Source of the DNA: a bacterium
GTDB lineage: Bacteria; Bacteroidota; Ignavibacteria; Ignavibacteriales; Ignavibacteriaceae
Assembly (NCBI GenBank): GCA_016716565.1
Contig: JADJWC010000001.1
Coordinates: 1,116,001 to 1,180,000 of the forward strand
Reading direction: 5' to 3'
Length of the DNA stretch: 64,000 nucleotides
How positions within the stretch are numbered: the stretch's first letter is position 1; every line of letters starts with the position of its first letter. Position numbers and translations under genes: made by a program. This document shows, one piece after another, positions 51,191 to 58,732 of this stretch. Under the pieces are notes generated by a model. It saw only the letters and a list, made by a program, of their open reading frames with translations, made no database searches and was not told the DNA's origin.

Positions 51191-51215
51191 AATGCCAGAC
51201 TACCCGACTGGCATT
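51191..51215. terminator. Rho-independent terminator of the amidoligase operon
   Basis: AATGCCAG (51191-51198) and CTGGCATT (51208-51215) form a perfect 8-bp stem with a 9-base loop. The minus strand continues TTTTTTATCG and the plus strand CTGTTTTTTT, so it can end transcripts from both sides. It separates the minus-strand phage-like operon from the Argonaute operon. Confidence 0.85.
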
Positions 51216-51243
51216 CTGTTTTTTTATTTGCTGAATATGTTTT

Positions 51244-51417
51244 TCAGTTTAGCGAGAACTCTCTTTTTTTTAGCTCTGTTTCATAGAACTCGATGATAGG
51301 TTCTTCACCTTTCTTTCGTTTATCCAGGTTGATGATGATCACTTTGACATTCTTAGCTTCAGTTTTGATTTCTGTAATCCTGCCATCTTCAATGAACACA
51401 TATATTTCTTCTGGCAT
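51244..51417 (-). CDS. Small hypothetical protein (57 aa)
   Basis: This 57-residue protein starts at 51417 (MPEEIYVFIEDGRITEIKTE) and continues KVIIINLDKRKKGEEPIIEF. AAAAGGTTG lies 7 bases before the ATG, which supports it. Its beta-rich character with a charged C-terminus resembles small uncharacterised phage proteins. It is the last gene of the amidoligase operon, 11 bases after the possible OB-fold gene, and is followed by the terminator at 51191. Function is unknown. Confidence 0.6.
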   Translation of the reverse strand: MPEEIYVFIEDGRITEIKTEAKNVKVIIINLDKRKKGEEPIIEFYETELKKREFSLN

Positions 51418-51428
51418 ATTTCAACCTT

Positions 51429-51893
51429 TTAATTGTATCCGTTCGGAGTGATCTTGCTCCTGGCAATGAACAAAGTTACAGCCAATGATTTGGCATCCAT
51501 TAGTCCACCAAGTTCATTTTGTATACGAACTGCATCTCTGCAAGAGGTTAACATCAGATCATAATAATTATCATCAAGAGTTTTGTTGTTGGGTTTCTCT
51601 GAACTTTCAACAGTATTCTGCAGAACCTTAACATCAAACGTGGTGAGAATTTTTGTTCCTTTCTGTTCCGCTCGTTTGCAAATTTCAACTTTATCACCTT
51701 TTCGAAGATCTTTCAGCTTCTCGTGAACTTCCTTATCTGGAAAGTAACTGTACTCTTCTCCGTTTCCATTTCGTACGTTGTAAAGATAGTACTCTCCGAA
51801 TCTTGAAGTTCCTATAAGTGGCTGGTCCTGAAGAATCTCGATTTTAACTGGCTTGTTTAATTCCAGTTCCAGCTTGGGTTTCTTCTCTGGCAT
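51429..51893 (-). CDS. Possible OB-fold DNA-binding protein
   Basis: This 154-residue protein has an N-terminal domain of alternating strands (KPVKIEILQDQPLIG, then FGEYYLYNVRNGNGEEYSYF and LRKGDKVEICKRAEQKGTKI) that reads like an OB fold of single-strand DNA-binding type. It has a C-terminal helical part with LMLTSCRDAVRIQNELGGLM. No exact family is recognised. It overlaps the Gam-like gene by 50 bases, so both are translated together. A DNA-replication or recombination accessory role fits its neighbours. The fold call is inference. Confidence 0.55.
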   Translation of the reverse strand: MPEKKPKLELELNKPVKIEILQDQPLIGTSRFGEYYLYNVRNGNGEEYSYFPDKEVHEKLKDLRKGDKVEICKRAEQKGTKILTTFDVKVLQNTVESSEKPNNKTLDDNYYDLMLTSCRDAVRIQNELGGLMDAKSLAVTLFIARSKITPNGYN

Positions 51894-52389
51894 TTTCTTC
51901 CTCTTTATTTAATGAATAACTGAATTCAACCTGGCCTTCAATAACCTTAATTCCTGGAGGAGTAGGTCGGGTCTTTATGAAATTTTTCACAGCAGTTAAG
52001 TTTGGCTTAAGCTGTTCAGGTATTACAGTCACTAATTCCTTTCGGCTATTCTTTAGAAATAGTTCAAGATCTTCCACTTCAACACGATCGGGTTTTTTGT
52101 GCATTTTCAAAGTACCGTTAGTAAGCGGAATGCTTTTTACTCCTCGCTCCCTGATAAAGCCCTCCAGTTTTAATTCAAGCCATTTAACTTTTTCCTGAAG
52201 TTGAGCATTTTTCTGTAGTACAAACTTGTTGATCATAGAACATTCTTTCTCTGCCTGAGAGAAGTTGTAAGAGATTTGATTATTGATCTGTTTTATCTGC
52301 AGAAGCAGTAAATCAAAATAAGCTTCATCTCTTTCAAATTCCTTTTGCTCAACTTCCTGCAAAAGCTCTTCTAGAAAATTCATTTCCAT
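51844..52389 (-). CDS. Mu Gam-like DNA-end-binding protein
   Basis: This 181-residue protein matches the layout of phage Mu Gam. It has a long N-terminal coiled coil (about residues 10-75, ending LQEKVKWLELKLEGFIRE), then a beta-strand region SIPLTNGTLKMHKKPDRVEV and a helix. The terminal TRPTPPGIKVIEGQVEFSY recalls the PGVKIVQGE-type end of Gam. Mu Gam binds double-strand ends and protects linear phage DNA from RecBCD-like nucleases. AGAGG lies about 9 bases upstream of the ATG. The following gene starts within its last 50 bases. This gene marks the operon as phage-derived. Confidence 0.72.
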   Translation of the reverse strand: MEMNFLEELLQEVEQKEFERDEAYFDLLLLQIKQINNQISYNFSQAEKECSMINKFVLQKNAQLQEKVKWLELKLEGFIRERGVKSIPLTNGTLKMHKKPDRVEVEDLELFLKNSRKELVTVIPEQLKPNLTAVKNFIKTRPTPPGIKVIEGQVEFSYSLNKEEENAREETQAGTGIKQAS

Positions 52390-52391
52390 AT

Positions 52392-52496
52392 TTATTTACC
52401 TCTGAGTCTTCGAAAGATTACAACTGTTATAAGTTCCAGGGCTATTCTACCTGCCAGCTTTGCGATTTCTGTTACCTTTTTTCTGTTGATTCTCAT
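52392..52496 (-). CDS. Tiny hypothetical peptide (34 aa)
   Basis: This 34-residue frame (MRINRKKVTEIAKLAGRIAL, then ELITVVIFRRLRGK) starts at 52496 and ends 2 bases before the Gam-like gene. It is basic at both ends with a hydrophobic middle. A GGAAAGGAATTGAAACGCA stretch lies upstream. Its overlap with the preceding frame makes it uncertain. Function is unknown. Confidence 0.35.
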   Translation of the reverse strand: MRINRKKVTEIAKLAGRIALELITVVIFRRLRGK

Positions 52497-52593
52497 TGCG
52501 TTTCAATTCCTTTCCGTTTAATTCTTCTTTTAATATTTCAATTATCGCTTCCGTAAGGCGCATTGCTATGCGTATCATTCTCTTGCTTTCCAT
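52447..52593 (-). CDS. Small basic hypothetical protein (48 aa)
   Basis: This 48-residue frame starts at 52593 (MESKRMIRIAMRLTEAIIEI) and ends in a very basic tail (KKGNRNRKAGR). A helix precedes the tail. It overlaps the end of the RHH-like gene and the following 34-residue frame, a packing typical of phage early operons. The ribosome site is weak (AAAGGA at 14 bases). It could be real, but no homology is recognised. Confidence 0.4.
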   Translation of the reverse strand: MESKRMIRIAMRLTEAIIEILKEELNGKELKRNENQQKKGNRNRKAGR

Positions 52594-52732
52594 CTTTTGT
52601 TTTTATCCTTTCTAAGTATTGTTCAACAGCTTCGTTAACTAATTTTGTCATTGGTGCCTTTCTTTCATTTGAGTGCTTGAGCAGGTAAAGTTCTCTTACA
52701 AGTTCTGGTTTTATCTTCGGACTATATGGCAT
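52538..52732 (-). CDS. Ribbon-helix-helix-like protein
   Basis: This protein of about 64 residues starts at 52732, where GAGGAGG lies 7 bases upstream; the in-frame extension to 52747 is inside the preceding gene. The sequence PYSPKIKPELVRELYLLKHS followed by MTKLVNEAVEQYLERI is like a CopG/ribbon-helix-helix unit (strand, helix, turn, helix). It could regulate its own operon. It overlaps the glutamine amidotransferase stop by 11 bases, so translation is coupled. The RHH reading is probable, not certain. Confidence 0.62.
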   Translation of the reverse strand: MPYSPKIKPELVRELYLLKHSNERKAPMTKLVNEAVEQYLERIKTKDGKQENDTHSNAPYGSDN

Positions 52733-53621
52733 AAAGATCCTCCTCATTTATTCCCATACCACAGACTTCACATTTATTGAACAGCTTTCCGTCGTAGTAT
52801 GTTGTCTGACAGAAACACCAGGGACATTCAATCATAATCTCATCGAAATCAGATGCAGCAGGGTAATGAAACTGTCTGTCAAACCATCTGCTCTTCGCTG
52901 GGTAGTATTTCTGGTAGGATTCAACACCATCTTTGTTTATGATCAGGGCATAATTGTTCTGCATCTCATAGAAATGAAAGTCTTTCTCTCCCAGGTTAAA
53001 TCCTCTTTGAGTGACTGATTCGATGTTCAGCGATTGCTGCATTATCTCTCTTTCACTACAGAAGTAGAGAATATCACTTCTGGAATCGTAATACAGATCG
53101 ATAGGATTATCTTTCTTAATCAGAATTAGTTTCTCTGGATCATTCCTGTCAATAACAGCAACTGCAAATGAACCTTCGATTCGATCAAATAATCTTTTTA
53201 ACCTGTCACCTTTAGTTCTTGCTGAAAGCAAATGGATAATAGATTCACTATCGACCTCACCGTCTCTCTGTTTTTTGCCGATTATCTCTTTATCATTATA
53301 AATGATTCCGTTATGAACGATTGCAATACCATTCTTTGAGAAGAGCGGGTGATTGTTTGCATTATTCTTCTCACTTCCCTGTGTTTTCATTCTTGTATGA
53401 AGTATCATAACTTTTGGAAGAGTGAGGCTTGCCCAATCCACTTCTTTAATAAGTTCAGATGATTTGATTGGCTTCTTGTGAACGATGAGATTATTTTCCT
53501 CAATAAAAGCAAACCCGCAAGCATCTCTGCCACGGGATTCAAGTAATGAAAACATTGTTGTTATTTTTTCTTTTTCGGGCAGAGTATTCCCAAAGGAATA
53601 ATAACCCATTATTCCGCACAT
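52722..53621 (-). CDS. Class II glutamine amidotransferase with C-terminal zinc ribbon
   Basis: This 299-residue protein has the N-terminal nucleophile fold of class II glutamine amidotransferases. After removal of Met it begins with Cys (MCGIMGYYSF). LESRGRDACGFAFI is followed by HTRMKTQGSEKNNANNHPLF and the IVHNGIIYND glutamine-site segment. The C-terminal CPWCFCQTTYYDGKLFNKCEVC supplies two CxxC pairs, likely a zinc ribbon. There is no second synthetase domain, so it should hand ammonia to a partner, most likely the amidoligase two genes upstream. GGAG before the ATG at 53621 fixes the start; the upstream ATG at 53633 would mask the catalytic Cys. Confidence 0.88.
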   Translation of the reverse strand: MCGIMGYYSFGNTLPEKEKITTMFSLLESRGRDACGFAFIEENNLIVHKKPIKSSELIKEVDWASLTLPKVMILHTRMKTQGSEKNNANNHPLFSKNGIAIVHNGIIYNDKEIIGKKQRDGEVDSESIIHLLSARTKGDRLKRLFDRIEGSFAVAVIDRNDPEKLILIKKDNPIDLYYDSRSDILYFCSEREIMQQSLNIESVTQRGFNLGEKDFHFYEMQNNYALIINKDGVESYQKYYPAKSRWFDRQFHYPAASDFDEIMIECPWCFCQTTYYDGKLFNKCEVCGMGINEEDLYAI

Positions 53622-53666
53622 ATTAAACTCCATTTAGTTATTAGTTGGTAGTAAGTAGTTGGTGGG

Positions 53667-54266
53667 CTAAACAGTAACCAATTCCTGAACTGTAGTGATC
53701 TGCTTTATCATTTCAATGATTTGTTGCTGGTTGTTCTTACGAAGTGATAATGATATTCCAAGTCTGTTACATCCTGGACTGGATACAACAATTACTTTGA
53801 GATCATTTAAGAGGACATAACTCTGTACTCTATCAAATAGATCACTGCTTGCTGAGAGTTGATATTCATCCCGATCAACAAGTCCAAATATATATATTGG
53901 ATTATCCACCAATCCGACTTTGTCCTTAATTGTTTTAAGAAGAATATCCTTATCATTTATGAATATCGGTCTTCTTGTTTCAACTTTACCTTGCAGCCAA
54001 CTTCTTGATAGTTTTATTACGTGTTCTCTGTCAGAATCAGTAACGTCGGGATTATCAGGAGCATCATCATCAAAATCACTTTCGTAGCAATCCGAACAAT
54101 AAGGATCACCCTCATCGTTGTAATGAGCATTCTCTCTGTAAATAACAGAATCACACCTGCAGCAGTAGTTGAACATATTATCAAAACAATCTTCACAATA
54201 GGGCTCCTCGAACGCCCATCTTACTTCATCGTCGTGAAGCTCATCTTCACAATTATGACAATGCAT
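53667..54266 (-). CDS. Zinc-rich treble-clef/LIM-like protein between amidoligase and amidotransferase
   Basis: This 199-residue protein has an N-terminal cysteine- and histidine-rich part. MHCHNCEDELHDDEVRWAFE is followed by YCEDCFDNMFNYCCRCDS and YCSDCYESDFDDD, in all four CxxC pairs, a pattern like LIM or zinc-ribbon domains that bind two or more zinc ions. An acidic linker leads to a C-terminal domain of about 120 residues (LLKTIKDKVGLVDNPIYIFG) of unknown fold. The start lies 2 bases after the amidoligase stop. It may present a substrate protein or peptide to the ligase; that is inference. Confidence 0.75.
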   Translation of the reverse strand: MHCHNCEDELHDDEVRWAFEEPYCEDCFDNMFNYCCRCDSVIYRENAHYNDEGDPYCSDCYESDFDDDAPDNPDVTDSDREHVIKLSRSWLQGKVETRRPIFINDKDILLKTIKDKVGLVDNPIYIFGLVDRDEYQLSASSDLFDRVQSYVLLNDLKVIVVSSPGCNRLGISLSLRKNNQQQIIEMIKQITTVQELVTV

Positions 54267-54267
54267 A

Positions 54268-54975
54268 TCAGGCAGCCCTCCTTAATCCCCAGTTTGGTAG
54301 AATATCTACACTCCAGTTTAATCGCTTACCAAGAAGAGTGTCAATTTCTTTCAATCCTTCTCTGCAATCATCGGGAATTGTATGCAGTGAATGTTTAAGT
54401 GATTTGAGAAATGTGCAAGAATGTTGTCTGTTCTTAAGTTCATTGAAATCCATTTTATCTTCAAGAACCCCTACAACAGCAAGCTTTGCAAGTGTGAGAT
54501 GAACAAGAGTAACCGAAGGTGAAAGAAGAAAAGATCCAGGCGTACGATATTCAAAACCATATGACTTTCTTCTGTAAGCACCTTTCTTACCATAACCACT
54601 ACGTTCTCTTTTTTGTCTCTGCACTTTATCATCAATGCAGTTACTAAGTGAACCAAGTACAATATCCAATCCATCAATAATCTCTGGCAATGGATCGATA
54701 GAAAAATGTGTATGACCTCCAATTGAATAATCATTAACGTAATGACCAGAGATGAACTCAAGATCAGGTGCTTTATCGTGACCGTAATCTAAGATTTGAT
54801 ATATCTTTGAAGTTAGATCAACAGGAGATTCTGAAAAGCCTGGACGGATCTCAGCTGTACTTTCGCAACCATCTAGACCAAAACTTGAATTAGATTTGAA
54901 AAAATTATGAGCAGGAACGAACTGACCGTTTCTTTGGCAGATCAACTCAGGGTCTGCACCAAGTGTAAAAGACAT
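54268..54975 (-). CDS. phiEco32-like COOH-NH2 ligase (amidoligase)
   Basis: This 235-residue enzyme matches the phage phiEco32-type COOH.NH2 ligases of the glutamine-synthetase-like fold. Signatures are GADPEL near the N-terminus, DGCESTAEIRP, SIGGHTHFSI and YGFEYRTPGSFLLSP. These residues bind ATP, magnesium and the carboxylate. Family members are predicted to form amide bonds between amino and carboxyl groups, possibly on peptides or cell-wall material. AGGAGTGTTACT gives a strong ribosome site. It leads a minus-strand operon with a zinc protein and a class II amidotransferase, a combination noted for phage amidoligases in comparative genomics. The substrate is unknown. Confidence 0.87.
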   Translation of the reverse strand: MSFTLGADPELICQRNGQFVPAHNFFKSNSSFGLDGCESTAEIRPGFSESPVDLTSKIYQILDYGHDKAPDLEFISGHYVNDYSIGGHTHFSIDPLPEIIDGLDIVLGSLSNCIDDKVQRQKRERSGYGKKGAYRRKSYGFEYRTPGSFLLSPSVTLVHLTLAKLAVVGVLEDKMDFNELKNRQHSCTFLKSLKHSLHTIPDDCREGLKEIDTLLGKRLNWSVDILPNWGLRRAA

Positions 54976-55056
54976 AGTAACACTCCTAATTAGTTAGTAT
55001 TATTATTCTTATACCACAATATTTATATCAAGTACTTTGTAAAATATTAATTACTT

Positions 55057-55944
55057 TTATTTGTTTCCAGAAGTCCAGGTAAAATTTGTATCAGCTTCTA
55101 AATATGATTCTTGCCAATTGTGATTGAAATTATATTTAAAATAAATTTTAGTTATCTCCTTTGTAAATATTTTAACTTTATCACCATAAGTTAATTCAAG
55201 TCTTCTTCCTTTTTTACCAACAATTTTAGTTAAACCATAGAGAACTACTGTTTTATCAAAAGCTCTTTTAGGATAACATCTCAAAAAACCTTTCTTACCT
55301 TTGAGGGTTAATTTTCCTTGTATTGTCCATTTGTAAGCTGCTTTCTTGGCTAACATTGATAAACCAATTACTGATGATTTTGATTTCACAAATTCGGGAA
55401 GAAGTTTGGAAATGTTTCTTGTATTGCAAACCAGTAATCTGTCGTTATCATAGTTTGACTTATTGATAGTTGTACTTGGTCCAAAACAAAGGATTGAATA
55501 AACAGGGATTGAAGCACCAAGATTTCCAAATCTGGAATAATTATTTACTTCTTTCCATTCATAATCTTGCTTTAAGTAGGAGTGAAGTTTTGAACACTTG
55601 GTATATAATTTTGGAATTGGGTTGAGTATTTTAATTTCCTTATCACTTTGTTCGATTATTATTTGATCTCTCTTCTCATCAAGAATTTTGATCTTTCCTC
55701 CGTATCGTTTTATTTCAACAATATAAATTCCGCTATCATCAAAAATAATTGAATCGCACTCTCCAACATTTGAGTCGGATGGTGGTTCTACTCTTCTAAG
55801 TATTTCACTCTTTAGGCTTCTTGCAATAGTTGTAAGTCGATTAATTACTGAGTCCTCAGTGAGCATCCCCTTTTTATGCTTCAACTCTGTTTCAAACTCA
55901 ATTTCTTTAATATTATGATAATCTGGTTTTTGTTTTGGATTCAT
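55057..55944 (-). CDS. NERD-domain protein
   Basis: This 295-residue protein carries a NERD (nuclease-related) domain of the PD-(D/E)XK fold. SNVGECDSIIFDDSGIYIVEIKRYGGKI shows the Asp and E-x-K order, and a later helix region follows with LLVCNTRNISKLLPEF. The C-terminal 100 residues (GKLTLKGKKGFLRCYPKRAF) are beta-rich and unfamiliar. It is divergently placed from a HelD/UvrD-like helicase, with a 250-base gap. NERD proteins often accompany helicases and may be defence components. AAGGGAGTT before the ATG supports the start. Confidence 0.8.
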   Translation of the reverse strand: MNPKQKPDYHNIKEIEFETELKHKKGMLTEDSVINRLTTIARSLKSEILRRVEPPSDSNVGECDSIIFDDSGIYIVEIKRYGGKIKILDEKRDQIIIEQSDKEIKILNPIPKLYTKCSKLHSYLKQDYEWKEVNNYSRFGNLGASIPVYSILCFGPSTTINKSNYDNDRLLVCNTRNISKLLPEFVKSKSSVIGLSMLAKKAAYKWTIQGKLTLKGKKGFLRCYPKRAFDKTVVLYGLTKIVGKKGRRLELTYGDKVKIFTKEITKIYFKYNFNHNWQESYLEADTNFTWTSGNK

Positions 55945-56196
55945 TTGAACTCCCTTGTAGAAGATAAAATATTATTCAAAATTAGTCAAAGAGTGATTGA
56001 ATTGGAAAATATTAATTGCGAATTAACTATCAAAAAATCTTTGCGATTGGGTACTGCTAATTATTATTTTAACAGTAATGATTGGAAAGTTGCTGACACT
56101 ATGAGCAAGTCCTGCGAAGAATCCTTCCTAAGAGCCGAGTTGGTGGGTAAGGCGAAAATGAATCAATAAAAATTATATCAAAACTATTTTCATTAA

Positions 56197-58695
56197 GTGG
56201 AATACTTATTCATTATATTATTCATAGTTCTGCTCGCCTACTACTTTTTTTATTATACTAATCAAAAGAAACTTGCTCAAAAATTAGAGAAACAAAAAGA
56301 TGAGATCGAACAAGCAGTTCATTTATTTGATGGCTGGTTAAATTCAAAATCATATTTTCGTTATAGAAAATGCACTAGTTGGAAAGACAAATTTCAATTA
56401 CTCGCTAAAATTGTCCCATCGAAAGTTTCAAGGCTCCCACTGTCAGCTGAAATAAAAAATAATTCAAAACTATTTCAGAGATTTTATTATAATGCAGACA
56501 ATTTAAGAAATCAGCATAATGCAAAATATATCACCGATGAAATAAATGCTTGCAAAATACTCTTTGGTAATATCGAAAATTATCCTTTAACTCTAAAGCA
56601 ACGGGAAGCTATAGTTACAGATGAGGATAACAATCTAATCATCGCTGGTGCAGGAACGGGTAAGACATCTACTTTAATTGGAAAGATAATCTACCTTCTA
56701 AAAAGAAAAAGGATTGATCCCTCCAAGATTCTTGTTTTAGCCTTTACACGTAAAGCTTCCGATGAAATTAAAGAAAGAGTTAGATCCAAGACCAATGTTG
56801 AGATGGATATCAAGACCTTTCACAAATTTGGTTTGGACATTATTTCTTCTGTGGAAGATAAAAAACCTTCATTGGCCTTTGCTGATGAATCTGGTGATGA
56901 GTTGAGGCGATTTATTGAAACTGTTCACCAAGAACTACTCCATCAAACTAAGTATCAAGTTCTAATAAGTACATATTTCCTTAGCTATTTAAAACCCTAT
57001 AAACCACCAGAAAAATATAAAAATGAGGGCGATTATTTTAAGGAACTAAAGTCTCACCGCACTTTGAAAGGGGAAACACTCAGAAGTTTTGAAGAAATTG
57101 AAATAGCAAATTTTCTTTTCGTAAATAATATAGATTATATATATGAGAAGGAGTACGAAGTTAACACGGCGAATAGAAACTATGCACAGTATAAGCCTGA
57201 TTTCTACCTTCCAAAATATAAAATATATATTGAGCACTTTGGATTGATTGATCGGGCAGGTAATGTCCCACACTGGTTCTCATCGAAAAGAGGTTTTTCC
57301 GCAAAGACTGAGTACAACGAATCAATAAAATGGAAGAGAGAAATCCATAGAAAAAACAGAACAATTTTAGTTGAAACATTTTCCTATGAAAAGAAGGAGG
57401 GCAATCTTCTCGATCTCTTAAAATCAAGACTTCAAAAGCATGATGTAAAGTTTGATGCAACCCCTATACAAATTGTAAAACATTTCGAAGATAAAAATGA
57501 ATTTCCGCCATTTATTAATCTTATTATTACATTCCTAAATCTGATGAAATCGAATGGTTTTGGTATAAAGGAATTATATGCAATAGCAAAAGAGAGAAAA
57601 TTAATTAGAGAAGAAAAATTCCTTGAAGTATTTGAGCCGATTTTCAAAAAATACCAAATGCACCTTCGAGATAAAAATAAAATTGATTTTAGTGATATGT
57701 TAATAAAAGCAACAGAATACATCAAGACTTCAAAATACAGGTCACAATATGAATACATTCTTGTAGATGAATTTCAGGATATGTCGGTTGGTCGTTATAA
57801 GCTTATCTCTAATCTGATTAGTCAAAATCCTGAACAGAGTTTATTCTGTGTGGGTGATGATTGGCAATCCATTTACCGATTCACCGGCAGTGATATTTCA
57901 ATTATGACCGAGTTCGAGAAATATTTTGGATTTACAAAAAGAGTCGATCTTGATTTAACCTTTCGTTTAAATGACAAGGTAACTGAATTTACTCAGAATT
58001 TTATTCTTAAAAATCCGAAGCAATTAAAGAAAAATCTTACATCAAATAATATTTCCACACTAGAGCCATTTAAAATTGTTTATGAAACAAAGAATATTGA
58101 TTCTGATAATAATCAAGATACTTTGGAAAGCTGTCTAAATCTAATAAAAGTAAAAGCAAATGCAGGAAAGGAAAAGGTCTTTATTCTTGGTCGTTATAAT
58201 TTTGATGAGCCCAAAACTTTACAGTTTATAAAAAGAAAATATAAATCTTTGGATATAAACTTTATGACGGCTCATAGTTCGAAAGGTCTGGAAGCTGATT
58301 ATGTTATAATAATTAATGCAAATTCTGGTAAATATGGTTTCCCATCTGAAATTGTAGATGATCCAATTCTCACTCTTGTATTAAAAATTCAGGATGAAAT
58401 TGAAAATGCTGAAGAGAGAAGATTGTTTTATGTCGCACTAACTAGAACCAGAAATAATATTTATATTATTTGTAATCAGAATATTCCATCTAAATTTGTT
58501 AACGAATTACTTTCTGAGTATGGTACTGTAGACAGATGTCCTCAATGCAAATCTGGTTTGTTAGTAAAAAGAAATAATCCAAAAGACAAAAGTGAATTCT
58601 GGGGATGTGAGAATTTCCCACTTTGTACTTATACAAAGAATATTAACTATAACAATTTTCAGAGAAGTAAAAAGAGGTTCAAAATGCATCGCTGA
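56197..58695 (+). CDS. UvrD/HelD-like helicase with embedded nuclease-like insert and zinc ribbon
   Basis: This 832-residue SF1 helicase begins with a hydrophobic segment (FIILFIVLLAYYFFYY), perhaps a membrane anchor. Motif I is AGAGTGKTS (near residue 150), motif II VDEFQDMS, motif III GDDWQSIYRF, motif V TAHSSKGLEADYV and motif VI RRLFYVALTRTRNN. Between motifs Ia and II an insert with KPDFYLPKYKIYIEHFG reads like a PD-(D/E)XK nuclease core, as in some HelD-like proteins. The C-terminus has a topoisomerase-type zinc ribbon (CPQC ... GCENFPLC). The start is a GTG at 56197. It probably unwinds and cuts DNA. It pairs divergently with the NERD gene. Confidence 0.88.
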   Translation: MEYLFIILFIVLLAYYFFYYTNQKKLAQKLEKQKDEIEQAVHLFDGWLNSKSYFRYRKCTSWKDKFQLLAKIVPSKVSRLPLSAEIKNNSKLFQRFYYNADNLRNQHNAKYITDEINACKILFGNIENYPLTLKQREAIVTDEDNNLIIAGAGTGKTSTLIGKIIYLLKRKRIDPSKILVLAFTRKASDEIKERVRSKTNVEMDIKTFHKFGLDIISSVEDKKPSLAFADESGDELRRFIETVHQELLHQTKYQVLISTYFLSYLKPYKPPEKYKNEGDYFKELKSHRTLKGETLRSFEEIEIANFLFVNNIDYIYEKEYEVNTANRNYAQYKPDFYLPKYKIYIEHFGLIDRAGNVPHWFSSKRGFSAKTEYNESIKWKREIHRKNRTILVETFSYEKKEGNLLDLLKSRLQKHDVKFDATPIQIVKHFEDKNEFPPFINLIITFLNLMKSNGFGIKELYAIAKERKLIREEKFLEVFEPIFKKYQMHLRDKNKIDFSDMLIKATEYIKTSKYRSQYEYILVDEFQDMSVGRYKLISNLISQNPEQSLFCVGDDWQSIYRFTGSDISIMTEFEKYFGFTKRVDLDLTFRLNDKVTEFTQNFILKNPKQLKKNLTSNNISTLEPFKIVYETKNIDSDNNQDTLESCLNLIKVKANAGKEKVFILGRYNFDEPKTLQFIKRKYKSLDINFMTAHSSKGLEADYVIIINANSGKYGFPSEIVDDPILTLVLKIQDEIENAEERRLFYVALTRTRNNIYIICNQNIPSKFVNELLSEYGTVDRCPQCKSGLLVKRNNPKDKSEFWGCENFPLCTYTKNINYNNFQRSKKRFKMHR

Positions 58696-58732
58696 TATTG
58701 TCAATTAGCGAGGAATAGAGCTATTTTTAATT

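Noticed and set aside
55955..56169. Short + strand open frame between the NERD and helicase genes
   Set aside because: The last 55 codons look somewhat protein-like, but there is no start with a ribosome site and no recognised family; insufficient support.
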